A DNA stretch of 64,000 nt, from positions 7,825-71,824 of the forward strand of contig JBOGKE010000106.1 in the NCBI GenBank assembly GCA_050745265.1, read 5' to 3'. Shown piece by piece: positions 52,785 through 63,459 of the stretch (within the stretch, counting starts at the first letter, position 1; each line of letters opens with the position of its first letter). The notes under the pieces are model-generated. The model ran no database searches, was not told where the DNA came from, and saw only the letters and a list, made by a program, of their open reading frames with translations. Both the position numbers and the translations under genes were made by a program. The DNA comes from RH2-MAG17b sp050745265. Its GTDB lineage: Bacteria; Acidobacteriota; Terriglobia; UBA7540.

Positions 52785-54089
52785 ATGCTCATCCTGTCTC
52801 AATGCGGGCTGGCTCTGGTGCTGCTCGCCTCGGCGTCGTGGGCGCAGGCGCGGTTTCCGGCCACGGCAGCGTCAGCGCGTGCAATCGAACAGCGATTCGA
52901 CGGACGCCTCGCGGGTCCCCGGCTCCTGTGCTCGATTCAGCCGGTGAAGCCCTATCTGGATTTCTCGTTTCACTTCGCCTCGGGATTCAAGCTCCGCTGC
53001 CCTTTGCGGCAGTTCGAAGGCAAAGAGGACGCGCTGATTTGCTCTCTGCGGATTGTTCCCGCGGGGCGTGCGCCGGTGGTGCTTGAGGACCATTTCGACG
53101 TGCCGCGCATGCCGCTGCAAATGGCCGGTAGGGTGAAGCCAAAAAGCTTAACCACTGACCTCCATTATTCAGGGATGTTTAGCCTAGGTGAGGGCCGGTA
53201 CCGCGTGAGCCTGGTTGTCGTCGACCGTCGCAATCACATCTGCTCGCGAAGCTGGACCATCAAAGCATCCGTTCCAGCCTCGCAGAGCGCGGCGCCCCTT
53301 GCCGCTCCACCCGGGACGGCCGGACCGCTGATGGCTGAGCCGTGGAAGCTCGACCGGATTTTCCATCGCGACGGATTGCGACTCACCATTTTGGTGAATG
53401 CCGAGCCCCTGGCGCGGAATTCACCCGAGCTCCAACCCCGGGATCGCGCGCTCCTGCTCGACTCCGTCTCCTCGCTGATGAAGCAGGTTTCGTGTCAATC
53501 CGTCCGGCTGATTGCGTTCAATCTCGACCAGGACCGGGAGATCTTCACCGAGCAGAGATTTGACCAGTCCGGCTTCAGGCGGCTGGCCGAAATACTCCGG
53601 GGCCTCGATCTCGGCACGGTTTCGTACCACGCGCTCGGGCGATCCGCGTGGGAACACCTGCTGATCCAACTGATGAATCAGGCCGCGGCCCCCGGGGACC
53701 CGCAGGATGCGGTGATCTTCCTGGGTCCGAGGACGCGAATTGCCAAGCGCATTTCCCGGAACACGCTGACCGGCGCCCGTCGCGACGCGTCGCGCCTTTT
53801 TTATTTTCAATACTTCCCGCCCGCCGGCTGGGGCGCTGAATTTCCGGATGCGATCAGCTATTTGACCAAGGCTCGCGGCGGCGCGGTGTTCAAGATCCAT
53901 TCGCCCGTCGAACTGGCACGGGCCATCAACAAACTCCAGCGGGACCTGAGCCGCAGCGCGCCGGAGGATGACAAACCCGATGCAGCGCGGCACCACGGCC
54001 GACGCGTTGCCGCCGGAATACCCTCGGTGAAGTCACCGTCAATTCCGAGCGTTGGCGACGACACGGAACCCGGTCAAACCCAGCCCTGA
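52785..54089 (+). CDS. Secreted acidobacterial protein (VWA-related type)
   Basis: The protein has 434 residues from the ATG at 52785 with GGGAGG upstream (the frame is open from 52623). The signal peptide is LILSQCGLALVLLASASWAQ. A first beta domain has LLCSIQPVKPYLDFSFHFAS and GEGRYRVSLVVVDRRNHICS. The C-terminal half has LTILVNAEPLARNSPELQ, LLDSVSSLMKQVSCQSVRLI and DAVIFLGPRTRIAKR, an alpha/beta pattern like the acidobacterial VWFA-related domains but without a clear MIDAS. It is probably periplasmic or exported; the function is unknown. Confidence 0.68.
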   Translation: MLILSQCGLALVLLASASWAQARFPATAASARAIEQRFDGRLAGPRLLCSIQPVKPYLDFSFHFASGFKLRCPLRQFEGKEDALICSLRIVPAGRAPVVLEDHFDVPRMPLQMAGRVKPKSLTTDLHYSGMFSLGEGRYRVSLVVVDRRNHICSRSWTIKASVPASQSAAPLAAPPGTAGPLMAEPWKLDRIFHRDGLRLTILVNAEPLARNSPELQPRDRALLLDSVSSLMKQVSCQSVRLIAFNLDQDREIFTEQRFDQSGFRRLAEILRGLDLGTVSYHALGRSAWEHLLIQLMNQAAAPGDPQDAVIFLGPRTRIAKRISRNTLTGARRDASRLFYFQYFPPAGWGAEFPDAISYLTKARGGAVFKIHSPVELARAINKLQRDLSRSAPEDDKPDAARHHGRRVAAGIPSVKSPSIPSVGDDTEPGQTQP

Positions 54090-54240
54090 TCCACGCTCCG
54101 CTCTGCGATGAACCAGAACCTCCGGCCCACAAACCCCCTTTCTAACTAATGCGTGGCGAAAAGCGCGGAACTGCACGCGGCGCGAGGGGCGGCGTGAGCG
54201 CTCCGCATGATAAGATTGGCCTTTACCACGCCGGACGTAA

Positions 54241-55032
54241 ATGACGCCTCTCCGAGTCTCAGCGGTGCAGTATCTCAACACGGTCCCGCTTGTTTGGGGA
54301 ATGCTGCACGGTCGCCAGCAGAGCAAGTTTGAATTGGATTTCACAACGCCCGCGCGCTGTGCAGACGCCGTCCGGTCGGGAAATGCTGCCGTCGGAATCA
54401 TCCCCGCTATCGAAGCGCAGCGCATTGACGATGTGAAAGTCGTCGGGGGCGTCTCGATCAGCTCGCTCGACCGCGTGAAGAGCGTGATCCTGATCAGCAA
54501 GAAGCCCATTGAGGAGATTCAAAGCGTCGCGGCGGATGATTCATCAAGAACGTCCGTCGCGCTCGCGACGATCTTGCTCAGAAAGTACTACGCGCTGCGC
54601 CCGCGAGTACGGCTGTCGCCGCCGGATGTGCCCGCCATGCTCCGCACTGAAGACGCGGCGCTGCTGATTGGCGATCCGGCGCTGGCGTATCAACCGGCGC
54701 GCGAGCGGGTCTACGATCTTGCGGAGGAATGGAAGAAATTTACCGGCTTGCCCTTCGTCTTCGCCCTCTGGGCGGGCCCCGGATCCGACCGGCTTGCGGA
54801 GTCTGCGCCGGATTTTCTGGAATCGCGCGATTACGGCCTCGCTCATCTCGATGAGATTGCTTCCGAGCACGCCCCGCGCCACGGCCTCACGCCAGCGCAA
54901 GTCAAGGATTACCTTACCCAGAACATCGACTATAATTTAGGAGAAGAGCATCGGAAGGCGCTGGACCTGTTCTTCAGGCTGGCTTTGGAGGAGGGCCTGC
55001 TTCGATCGGTGAAGGCGCTGGATTTTGTGTGA
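54241..55032 (+). CDS. mqnA: Chorismate dehydratase MqnA (menaquinone, futalosine pathway)
   Basis: The protein has 263 residues and a periplasmic-binding-protein-like fold: RVSAVQYLNTVPLVWGMLHG, GNAAVGIIPAIEAQRI, VKSVILISKKPIEEI, TEDAALLIGDPALAYQ and the C-terminal YNLGEEHRKALDLFFRLALE. MqnA removes water from chorismate to give 3-enolpyruvylbenzoate, the first step of the futalosine route to menaquinone. It overlaps the mqnC frame region by only a few bases, so the two are one operon. Confidence 0.9.
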   Translation: MTPLRVSAVQYLNTVPLVWGMLHGRQQSKFELDFTTPARCADAVRSGNAAVGIIPAIEAQRIDDVKVVGGVSISSLDRVKSVILISKKPIEEIQSVAADDSSRTSVALATILLRKYYALRPRVRLSPPDVPAMLRTEDAALLIGDPALAYQPARERVYDLAEEWKKFTGLPFVFALWAGPGSDRLAESAPDFLESRDYGLAHLDEIASEHAPRHGLTPAQVKDYLTQNIDYNLGEEHRKALDLFFRLALEEGLLRSVKALDFV

Positions 55033-55069
55033 GCGCCGGCGGGAGCGGCCGAGCCGGGACTCTGATGTT

Positions 55070-56107
55070 ATGCGCGTTACGTTTCCACAAGCCGTCGAGA
55101 TGCTCCGCTCGGACGATTTGATCGGGATCGGCCGTGAAGCCGATTCGGTGCGGCGCCAGCTTCATCCTGGCGGCGTTATCACCTACCAGGTCGATCGCAA
55201 CATCAACTACACAAACTTTTGCACCGAGTACTGCTCGTTCTGCGCGTTCTACCGGCCCGCGGGATCGCCAGAGGGCTATGTTCAGCCGCTCGAATCCATT
55301 TTCCGCAAGATCGATGAAACCCTCGCCCTGGGCGGCACCGGGATTCTGATGCAGGGCGGGCTTCACCCGGACCTGAAGATGGACTATTACACGAACCTGC
55401 TGTCCTCCATCCGGCGCCGCTATCCGGGGGTCCACTTGCACTGCTTCTCGGCTCCTGAGATCCTTAATATCGCCGAGATATGTGAGATGAGCGTGCGCGA
55501 TGTGATCGCCCGGCTCGTCGATGCCGGTCTCGATTCGATTCCGGGCGCGGGCGCGGAGATCCTGGACGACGAGGTCCGGCGCCGCATCGCGCGGCTCAAG
55601 TGCTCGACCGCGGAGTGGCTAGCGGTCCATCGGACCGCCCACGAACTGGGGCTCCGCACCACGGCCACGATGATGTTCGGCGTTGGCGAGAGCCTGGAGC
55701 ACCGGGTTCGCCACCTCGAGCAGATCCGCCGTCTGCAGGATGAAACCGGGGGGTTCACAGCATTCATCCCGTGGTTTTTCCAGCGCGAGAACACCTCGCT
55801 CGGCCGGTTCGTCAAGGATGAAGCGACGGCCGTGGATTATCTCAAAACCCTCGCCGTTTCGCGCATTTATCTCGATAACATCCTCAACGTGCAGGCGTCG
55901 TGGCTTACCCCCGGGCACAAGGTATGCCAGATCGCGCTGCGATTTGGCAGCAACGACGTGGGAAGCATTCTGATTGAAGAGAACGTCGTGCACGCAGCGG
56001 GCTGCCGAACCACCGCGAGCGAGGAACAATTGCGGCGGCTCATTGCAGACGCCGGCTTTCGCCCCCTCAAGCGCGATACTCTCTACCGTACCTATTTTCT
56101 AAATTGA
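55070..56107 (+). CDS. mqnC: Dehypoxanthine futalosine cyclase MqnC (radical SAM)
   Basis: The protein has 345 residues from the ATG at 55070 (the frame is open from 55025). The radical SAM cysteines are NFCTEYCSFCAF (Cys-x3-Cys-x2-Cys, about residue 50). Other family features are GILMQGGLHPDLKMDYYT, LDSIPGAGAEILDDEVRRRI, TATMMFGVGESLEHR, FTAFIPWFFQRENTSLG and the conserved NDVGSILIEENVVHAAG. It cyclises dehypoxanthine futalosine to the cyclic intermediate of the futalosine menaquinone route. Confidence 0.92.
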   Translation: MRVTFPQAVEMLRSDDLIGIGREADSVRRQLHPGGVITYQVDRNINYTNFCTEYCSFCAFYRPAGSPEGYVQPLESIFRKIDETLALGGTGILMQGGLHPDLKMDYYTNLLSSIRRRYPGVHLHCFSAPEILNIAEICEMSVRDVIARLVDAGLDSIPGAGAEILDDEVRRRIARLKCSTAEWLAVHRTAHELGLRTTATMMFGVGESLEHRVRHLEQIRRLQDETGGFTAFIPWFFQRENTSLGRFVKDEATAVDYLKTLAVSRIYLDNILNVQASWLTPGHKVCQIALRFGSNDVGSILIEENVVHAAGCRTTASEEQLRRLIADAGFRPLKRDTLYRTYFLN

Positions 56108-56250
56108 TCTTGCATTTTCGGCCGCTCGGCGGGACTCGCCTCACCCCATCAGCTCGAAACGAAACTCCAGCACGCAGGCGAATGACGCCGGGTCCGAGGG
56201 TATGGCATACTGGCGGGCGGCGCGAGAGAGCATCCGGCGTGGAACCGCAC

Positions 56251-57408
56251 ATGGACATTGTTGAGAGATTCCGGAATATTTTCAGCCGAGAGCCGGAGGT
56301 GGTGATCGCGGCCCCGGGCCGGGTGAATCTGATCGGGGAGCATACGGATTATAACGAGGGCTTTGTTTTGCCCGCCGCGATTGACCGCTACTGCTGGTAC
56401 GCCGGGGGCAAGAGGGACGACCGCCTGGTTCGCGCTTTTGCCGAGGATTTCAGCGAAAGCGCCGAGTTCGCGTTGGACGCGCCGCCGGTCGGAGGGATGC
56501 CTCGCTGGAGCCAATACCTGCAAGGAATTTCCCTTCTGATCGAGCAGAGCGGCCAGCTGCTGTGCGGGGCAGACCTGGTTTTGGGCGGCGACGTTCCACG
56601 CGAAGCGGGCCTCAGCTCTTCGGCCGCGGTGGAAATGGGGGCCGTGGCGTTCTGGAAAAAGCTGATCCCATTTGATGCGGCGCCGGTATCGCTGGTGAAG
56701 CTGGCTCAGCGCGCTGAGCGTGATTTCGTCGGCGTCCCTTGTGGAATCATGGATCAGTTTGTTTCGGGGCTGGGCCGCAAAGGTCACGCGCTTTTTCTCG
56801 ACTGCCGCAATCTGGAGCACCGGCAGGTGCCTTTGGGCGGGAACACAAAGATCGTAGTGTGTAATTCGGGAGTGAAGCGGTCGCTATCGCAATCCGAGTA
56901 TCGGGTCCGCACCGCGCAGTGCGCCCAGGCGGTCGAGAGATTGAGAGCCAGCGGGCTCGCTGTGAACTCGCTGCGCGACGTAAGGTGCGACGATCTGGGC
57001 CGGGCGCAGGACGTCCTCGAAGGCGTTCTGCTGCGCCGCGCGCGCCACGTGGTGACCGAGAACCAGCGCGTCCTCCGCGCCGTGCGCGCCCTCGAGGCGG
57101 AGGACCTCGCCGACTTCGGCGGGCTGATGAACCAATCCCACGCGAGTCTGCGGGACGATTACGAGGTGAGCAGCCAGGAGCTCGATAAACTCGTCGAGCT
57201 CGCCCAAGCGCAGCCGGGCGTTTACGGAGCTCGCATGACCGGGGCGGGCTTCGGCGGGTGCACCGTGAACTTGGTGCGCAGCGAAGCGGCGGAAAGCTTT
57301 GTCGAAGCGGTGGGCGACGGCTATCAGAAGGCGCTCGGGCTGAAGGCCGAGATTTATTTGCTCGAAACGGCGGATGGCGCCCTGGCCTCGAGCGTCGGCG
57401 CTGGCTAA
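56251..57408 (+). CDS. galK: Galactokinase
   Basis: The protein has 385 residues from the ATG at 56251 (the frame is open from 56104). The galactose-binding motif is APGRVNLIGEHTDYNEGFVL. The ATP loop is GDVPREAGLSSSAAVEMGAV, and the catalytic Asp region is GVPCGIMDQFVSGLG. The C-terminal motif MTGAGFGGCTVNLV completes the GHMP kinase pattern. It makes galactose-1-phosphate for the Leloir pathway; galT and galE are not in the window. The MFS gene 45 bp downstream may supply the sugar. Confidence 0.93.
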   Translation: MDIVERFRNIFSREPEVVIAAPGRVNLIGEHTDYNEGFVLPAAIDRYCWYAGGKRDDRLVRAFAEDFSESAEFALDAPPVGGMPRWSQYLQGISLLIEQSGQLLCGADLVLGGDVPREAGLSSSAAVEMGAVAFWKKLIPFDAAPVSLVKLAQRAERDFVGVPCGIMDQFVSGLGRKGHALFLDCRNLEHRQVPLGGNTKIVVCNSGVKRSLSQSEYRVRTAQCAQAVERLRASGLAVNSLRDVRCDDLGRAQDVLEGVLLRRARHVVTENQRVLRAVRALEAEDLADFGGLMNQSHASLRDDYEVSSQELDKLVELAQAQPGVYGARMTGAGFGGCTVNLVRSEAAESFVEAVGDGYQKALGLKAEIYLLETADGALASSVGAG

Positions 57409-57453
57409 ACCGGCCGGCGCGCGACTCTCAGCTCCCGCCCTGCCCCGCGGTCC

Positions 57454-58800
57454 ATGATGAGCCGCCTCCGCGCGGGAAACTCCATGCCGGAAGAGAACGA
57501 AGGGATCAAGCTCGAGAGTGTTGCCGCCGGCATCCCATTCTCCAACTCGCGGCGATGGGCGGTCGTAGGGCTTCTCTTCCTCGCCTCGCTGATCAACTAT
57601 CTCGACCGCGCCACAATTTCCGTTTCGCTTCCGCTCATCTCTCACGACCTGCACCTCGGGCCCACTGACAAGGGCATCCTGCTTTCGGCTTTCTTCTGGT
57701 CCTACGCCTCGATGCAGGTACCCATCGGATGGGCGGCAGACCGGATCAATCTGCGCTGGCTCTATGCGGCGGCCTTCGCCATCTGGTCATTCGGACAGGG
57801 CTTGGCCGGCTTGGCAAAATCTCTCGCGTTCCTGATCATGACTCGCGTGGTGCTTGGGGTGGGCGAGTCCATCTACCTTCCGGGCGGGACGAAGATCGTT
57901 GCGCTGCTTTTTCCTCCCGAAAACCGCGGATTTCCCTCGGGCATCTTCGATTTCGGCACTCGCTGCGGAATGGCGCTTGGCGTCATTGCCGTTCCGTTGC
58001 TGCTGATCCATTTCGGCTGGCGCTTCAGTTTTGCGATCATCGGCGTCATCGCGCTGCTGTGGCTGATTCCCTGGTTTGCCACCGCGCCGGCCCAGCTTAA
58101 AGGTGAGCGAATGCGGAGGCCGGAACCGCAGCCCTCGCCAGCCGATCCCGCCGGTTCGACCGCACGATCCGAAACGATGCGATGGAACGCTCCGCGGCGC
58201 CGCCTCTGGAACCGCGATCTCATCGGAATCTGTCTCGGCTTTTTCTGCTTCGATTATTACTGGTATCTGCTGGTGACGTGGCTGCCGGATTATCTCGTGA
58301 CGGTGCGGCACCTCACCATACTGCGGGCTGGCATCTACTCGGCGGCGCCTTTCCTGGTCTTCGGAATCAGCGAGCCGCTGGGCGGCTGGATTGCCGACCG
58401 GCTGATCCACCGCGGCTTCGACGAAACGCGCACGCGCAAAGGGCTCGTCACCGTCGGGCTGCTCAGCGGCCTTTTTCTTCTTCCGGCCGAGCACGTCGCG
58501 AGCAATTCCACCGCGGTTCTGTTTATCATCTGCGCGTCGCTCGTGGGACTCTCCACCGCAAACCTGATCGTGATTCTCCAGTGTTGCGCTCCCGCGGATC
58601 AAGTCGGACTCTGGACCGGGTTCGAAAACCTGTTCGGCAATATTGCAGGAATCTTGGCGCCCCTGCTAACTGGCATTCTGATCGCCAGCACTGGATCCTA
58701 TAAGCCGGGCTTCGACCTCGCGGTGTTCGTGCTCGTTGCGGGAATTGCTTTTTATTGGCTTGTGGTCGGTAAGCTCAATCCCGTAAGTAGCAGGCAGTAA
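57454..58800 (+). CDS. MFS transporter, anion:cation symporter (hexuronate-like)
   Basis: The protein has 448 residues with about 12 membrane segments. The signature of the ACS family is visible: LINYLDRATISVSLPLISHD, KGILLSAFFWSYASMQVPIG, WAADRINLRWLYAAAF and VVLGVGESIYLPGGTKIVA. A hydrophilic loop of about 40 residues at the middle is rich in Arg/Pro. ACS members take up hexuronates, galactonate or glucarate; with galK beside it, galactose or a galactose derivative is possible. ATG 57454 and ATG 57484 (MPEENEG) are both plausible. Confidence 0.87.
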   Translation: MMSRLRAGNSMPEENEGIKLESVAAGIPFSNSRRWAVVGLLFLASLINYLDRATISVSLPLISHDLHLGPTDKGILLSAFFWSYASMQVPIGWAADRINLRWLYAAAFAIWSFGQGLAGLAKSLAFLIMTRVVLGVGESIYLPGGTKIVALLFPPENRGFPSGIFDFGTRCGMALGVIAVPLLLIHFGWRFSFAIIGVIALLWLIPWFATAPAQLKGERMRRPEPQPSPADPAGSTARSETMRWNAPRRRLWNRDLIGICLGFFCFDYYWYLLVTWLPDYLVTVRHLTILRAGIYSAAPFLVFGISEPLGGWIADRLIHRGFDETRTRKGLVTVGLLSGLFLLPAEHVASNSTAVLFIICASLVGLSTANLIVILQCCAPADQVGLWTGFENLFGNIAGILAPLLTGILIASTGSYKPGFDLAVFVLVAGIAFYWLVVGKLNPVSSRQ

Positions 58801-58924
58801 GTGGAAGCGGGCGGCCGCCAACCGCACAGCACGAATGCCGTGCGGCTGCTGTCCATGCGCATGAGGCGGCAAACATAACGCCCGATGCGCTACACCCGGC
58901 GCTCGATCAGGGGCTGAGACCATC

Positions 58925-60073
58925 TCAGTAATTCGTCAGCTTCCGGAATAGAGCGTTCGCGTTGAACCCCACAGTGATCATGGCTCCGTCGAGGGCGTAT
59001 CGCACGCTGTGGTTGTAGCCGAGCTCGACGTCCATGTTCTTCCAGGGGCTGAAGCCCAGCGTCGCGGAGTAGCCGTTGTCGCGCGCAATGTACGCGGGGC
59101 CAACGGTCTCAAACTCCTGGTTCCAGTAGCGGCCGTGATTGGGATCGCCGGAGAGATATCCGAAAGTCCCGGCGTTCCCGCTGGCGGGAAACGGGATAAT
59201 GATCACTCTTCCTTTCGTTCTGCTCGGCGCTCCGCCGCGCGCGAAGAGGCCAAATGGCCCTGAGATGCCGCGGCCCGGACCACCAACGGTCAGAATATTA
59301 TTGCCGCCGGGTGTTTCCCAGACAAGATTGCTATAAATCCTTTGCGGCCCCATGGGCAGAACGTCCCAAAGTGAAGCCCCGAGGGTGAAGCGCCGCCACA
59401 CCTTGTACTGCAAGCCGCCTTCGAAATCGGCCATGTACCCGAAAGTCCGAAACGGCAGATCGGTGTTGAATGGGCGCGGCTCGAAGTGCTGATCCATCCG
59501 CCCGTTGGCCAGTCCGAAATTCGCAAACGGATCGAAACCGTGAAAATTCGTATCCACGTGGTTGAACCAGTCCCACTGGATCCGGCCCGTGGTGAGACCC
59601 CTGCGGTAACTCGCGGTGGGAAAATCACCCGTAAGATTTGTGAACACATTGTACTTCCCGTAGGTGCGCGTGTAGTGCGCCTCGGCGTAGCCATCCGCAA
59701 GTTCTCCAGCCCAGAGCCGCGATGAGGTCGCGGTCGCGGCATAGCAACCGAAGAAATAAGTGCAGCCTACATAGGGATAATTCACGTAGCCGATACGGCC
59801 GGAGGTGTTCGCAAAAAGTCCCGGGCGCGTGTCGAACAGATAAGGGATGCCCACATCCACGCCGAAATGCGGGTTGAAATTCCATCCGACGCTGGTGTCA
59901 AACATCAGCATTCCGCCGATCGAAGTCGAACTCCCGGATATGAGCTCTGATGCCGTTGGACCCTTTTCATTCGGATCAACGCTCTGCGCTTTCAGCATCG
60001 AGCAGACCACGAGCAACGACAGTGCCATGGATAAAACCAAAGCCAGTTTTGCTCCAGATTGTCTTACCAACAT
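58925..60073 (-). CDS. Outer-membrane beta-barrel protein
   Basis: The protein has 382 residues from the ATG at 60073 with GGGAGAA upstream; the frame is open to 60151. A signal peptide (LALVLSMALSLLVVCSMLKA) is followed by alternating hydrophobic beta-strands (GGMLMFDTSVGWNFNPHFGV, FGYMADFEGGLQYKVWRRFT, SATLGFSPWKNMDVELGYNH). It ends at FRKLTNY with an aromatic residue. No enzyme motif or known porin signature is seen; it may be a transport or structural barrel. Confidence 0.7.
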   Translation of the reverse strand: MLVRQSGAKLALVLSMALSLLVVCSMLKAQSVDPNEKGPTASELISGSSTSIGGMLMFDTSVGWNFNPHFGVDVGIPYLFDTRPGLFANTSGRIGYVNYPYVGCTYFFGCYAATATSSRLWAGELADGYAEAHYTRTYGKYNVFTNLTGDFPTASYRRGLTTGRIQWDWFNHVDTNFHGFDPFANFGLANGRMDQHFEPRPFNTDLPFRTFGYMADFEGGLQYKVWRRFTLGASLWDVLPMGPQRIYSNLVWETPGGNNILTVGGPGRGISGPFGLFARGGAPSRTKGRVIIIPFPASGNAGTFGYLSGDPNHGRYWNQEFETVGPAYIARDNGYSATLGFSPWKNMDVELGYNHSVRYALDGAMITVGFNANALFRKLTNY

Positions 60074-60465
60074 TAGCAGTTCTCCCGTTTGAATTGCCCC
60101 CGCCTTTCCTGATAAGAACCAACTCGTACAACTGTTAGATGGGAGGGGCATTGCGAGGACGGCAAGGAGGGGTAGAAAAGGGCGTGAATTAAGGGAATTG
60201 CTGTAGTGGTCGGCTATTGAGATAGGCTAGTCTCATGTCACACAAGACGGCGGACAAGTCGAAGCCTGTCGCCCTGAGCGCACGAACTGTCTCCGCATTT
60301 CCTTGTAGCGAAATACGGGACGCTTCGCTCTGCCCAGGATGACACCGGCGTGTTAACTTAGGTTGCGAACCATCGGGACGGCAGTCTAGCGAAACAGCGG
60401 ACTAAGTTCCAGCTCGGCTCTTGCTCGGGCCTTTTACCTGAAGGACGTTCGAGGGAGGCGCGGGC
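60074..60465. other. Intergenic region between a barrel gene and rpoD
   Basis: No gene is seen. Around 60240-60355 there are dispersed fragments such as CGCCCTGAGCG, CTTCGCTCTGCCCAGGATGA and GCATTTCCTTGTAGCGAAAT, like the CTGTCAT/CTCAG type repeats elsewhere in the window. The rpoD terminator is probably in this interval. Confidence 0.45.
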
Positions 60466-62145
<1,680 letters not shown>

Positions 62146-62423
62146 CGGCCTGACCTCCTGAGGGGAAGCCGCGAAAGCAGGTCCGAGACGCACCGAAGCG
62201 GGCGGACTCCCTCGCCGCGTCTACGATATCTCCCCGCTTTTTTTCACGAGTGGACCCCAAGGGCATTTTCACCTCCCAGTATGATGTCACATTCTCCCAA
62301 CGAGCGCCACTCGCGGAGAAGGCAAATCAAGCGCTGAATTCGGCAACACGAGGGCCGCAGGGGCGCTGCTTGCCGCGCCCTGGAGTTTCTGCATTTGCAG
62401 GCCCGAAGGGCCGGTCTAGCATA

Positions 62424-62444
62424 GCCCTTGGGCAAAGCCCAGGG
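62424..62444. terminator. Hairpin downstream of the 62448 gene
   Basis: CCCTTGGGC-AAA-GCCCAGGG forms a stem-loop 4 bp downstream of the stop of the 62448-62714 gene (minus strand). The GGCCCGAAGGGCC hairpin just beyond could extend it. It may insulate the rpoD gene from upstream transcription, and is repeat-like in composition. Confidence 0.4.
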
Positions 62445-62447
62445 TGA

Positions 62448-62714
62448 TCAGGTCCGCTCCCAGGCCGCTGAGCCGGAGGGCCGCCAATCGTTGAGCAGAG
62501 ACTGGCGAAGGTCCTCCATCTGTACCGGGTCGCAGCCGGAGCGGGCCAAGGCCTCGTCGAGGAGGTGCTGCTGCGAGGCGAAGGCGCCGTGCTTCAAGCT
62601 ATTGAGGGCGGAACGCTGCTTGCCCTTGGGGGTTTGCGGGCCGGTGGATTTCTGGGCGGCGGCGCAGTTGGCGGCGCGGCGCTTGGGCGTGACGGTACGT
62701 TTCTCGAACGGCAT
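62448..62714 (-). CDS. Short protein with RRAANxAxAQKSTGPxTPxGK motif
   Basis: The protein has 88 residues from the ATG at 62714 (AAGGAGC upstream; the frame is open to 62990 through unlikely sequence). The N-terminus has PKRRAANCAAAQKSTGPQTP and KGKQRSALNSLKHGAFASQQ, the opening of a family of acidobacterial proteins of unknown function, usually 150-300 residues. Here the chain stops after DLRQSLLNDWRPSGSAAWER, so it looks truncated. Confidence 0.55.
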   Translation of the reverse strand: MPFEKRTVTPKRRAANCAAAQKSTGPQTPKGKQRSALNSLKHGAFASQQHLLDEALARSGCDPVQMEDLRQSLLNDWRPSGSAAWERT

Positions 62715-62876
62715 GACGGAATGCTCCTTTGCGGTTTTTTGGGGCGGCGGCTCGGCAGCCGCAATCAGACACACCCCAGCGTAAGCATACCGGATTGGAA
62801 TGAGACGATGGAGATGGGTGAGACAGGTGGGACGAGATTCTTCAGGAGGTGGGATAGGGGCGCCGTCGGCAGCCGC

Positions 62877-62942
62877 GTAGCGCCGCCCTTCAGGGCGGCA
62901 AGCGGAGGAAAGCAGATGTGCCGGGCTGAAGCCCGGCGCTAC
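62877..62942. repeat. REP-like pair with compensating stem changes
   Basis: The left unit at 62877-62900 (stem CCGCCCTTCAGGGCGG) and the inverted right unit at 62919-62942 (stem CCGGGCTGAAGCCCGG) share GTAGCGCCG ... CGGCA ends and the CTTCAG loop, while the stem bases differ in matching pairs. It is the same architecture as the repeat pair at 355-495. It abuts the brnT remnant. Confidence 0.7.
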
Positions 62943-63080
62943 AAATGCGATTTGCCACACAGACTCTTCGTCGTGGCTTATGCCTGGCATGAAATCGACC
63001 CGACGAAAACGAAGATTCGGCTGATTTCAGCTCGCCCGGCAACGAGAAACGAAATCCGCTCTTACGAAGAAAATCTATGA
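62943..63080 (+). pseudogene. BrnT toxin remnant (N-terminus lost)
   Basis: The last 44 or so residues (PHRLFVVAYAWHEIDPTKTK, IRLISARPATRNEIRSYEEN) match the C-terminal half of BrnT-type RNase toxins, including the R-x-I-S-A-R-x-A-T-R segment. The upstream half is gone, replaced by the REP-like pair at 62877-62942. The stop overlaps the brnA start by ATGA, the normal toxin-antitoxin arrangement. Confidence 0.7.
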
Positions 63081-63310
63081 GTGAACGTCCCATCAACCAC
63101 GATCCGATGCCCGACGAAATCGACTTCCGCAAGGGAGTCCGGCGTTTGCATCACATTCCCCCGGACGCAAAGGTCTTTCTGCCTGCTTCTATCGAGCGGA
63201 GTGTGTGGCAATACTTTTCCGCCAAGGCTGAGCAGAAGGGTGTGGACTTGTCGGAACTGCTAACGGATGTACTCAAGCGGGACATCGAAATCAACGAAGC
63301 ACGGAAGTAA
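63077..63310 (+). CDS. BrnA-like antitoxin
   Basis: The protein has 77 residues. The C-terminal half has FLPASIERSVWQYFSAKAEQ and LTDVLKRDIEIN, the ribbon-helix-helix form of BrnA antitoxins. It starts with ATGA overlap behind the truncated brnT. With the toxin lost, it may be a solo regulator or decaying. Confidence 0.68.
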   Translation: MSERPINHDPMPDEIDFRKGVRRLHHIPPDAKVFLPASIERSVWQYFSAKAEQKGVDLSELLTDVLKRDIEINEARK

Positions 63311-63459
63311 CACTCGCCATAGTCCACCGCCTCTCTTTTAATTGACAAGGGAAACAGGCTGTTCCGCCTTCTCTTTCGTTTCCCCGCCAGCATCACCTGA
63401 GCGGCAGCGCAGAGGTACGCGGTTTTTACGTTCCTCTGCGGCTTTTCCTGGCCATACCG

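Noticed and set aside
62565..62942. Upstream extension of the brnT frame
   Set aside because: The open frame runs antisense to the 62448 gene and through the REP pair; only the part after 62943 resembles BrnT.
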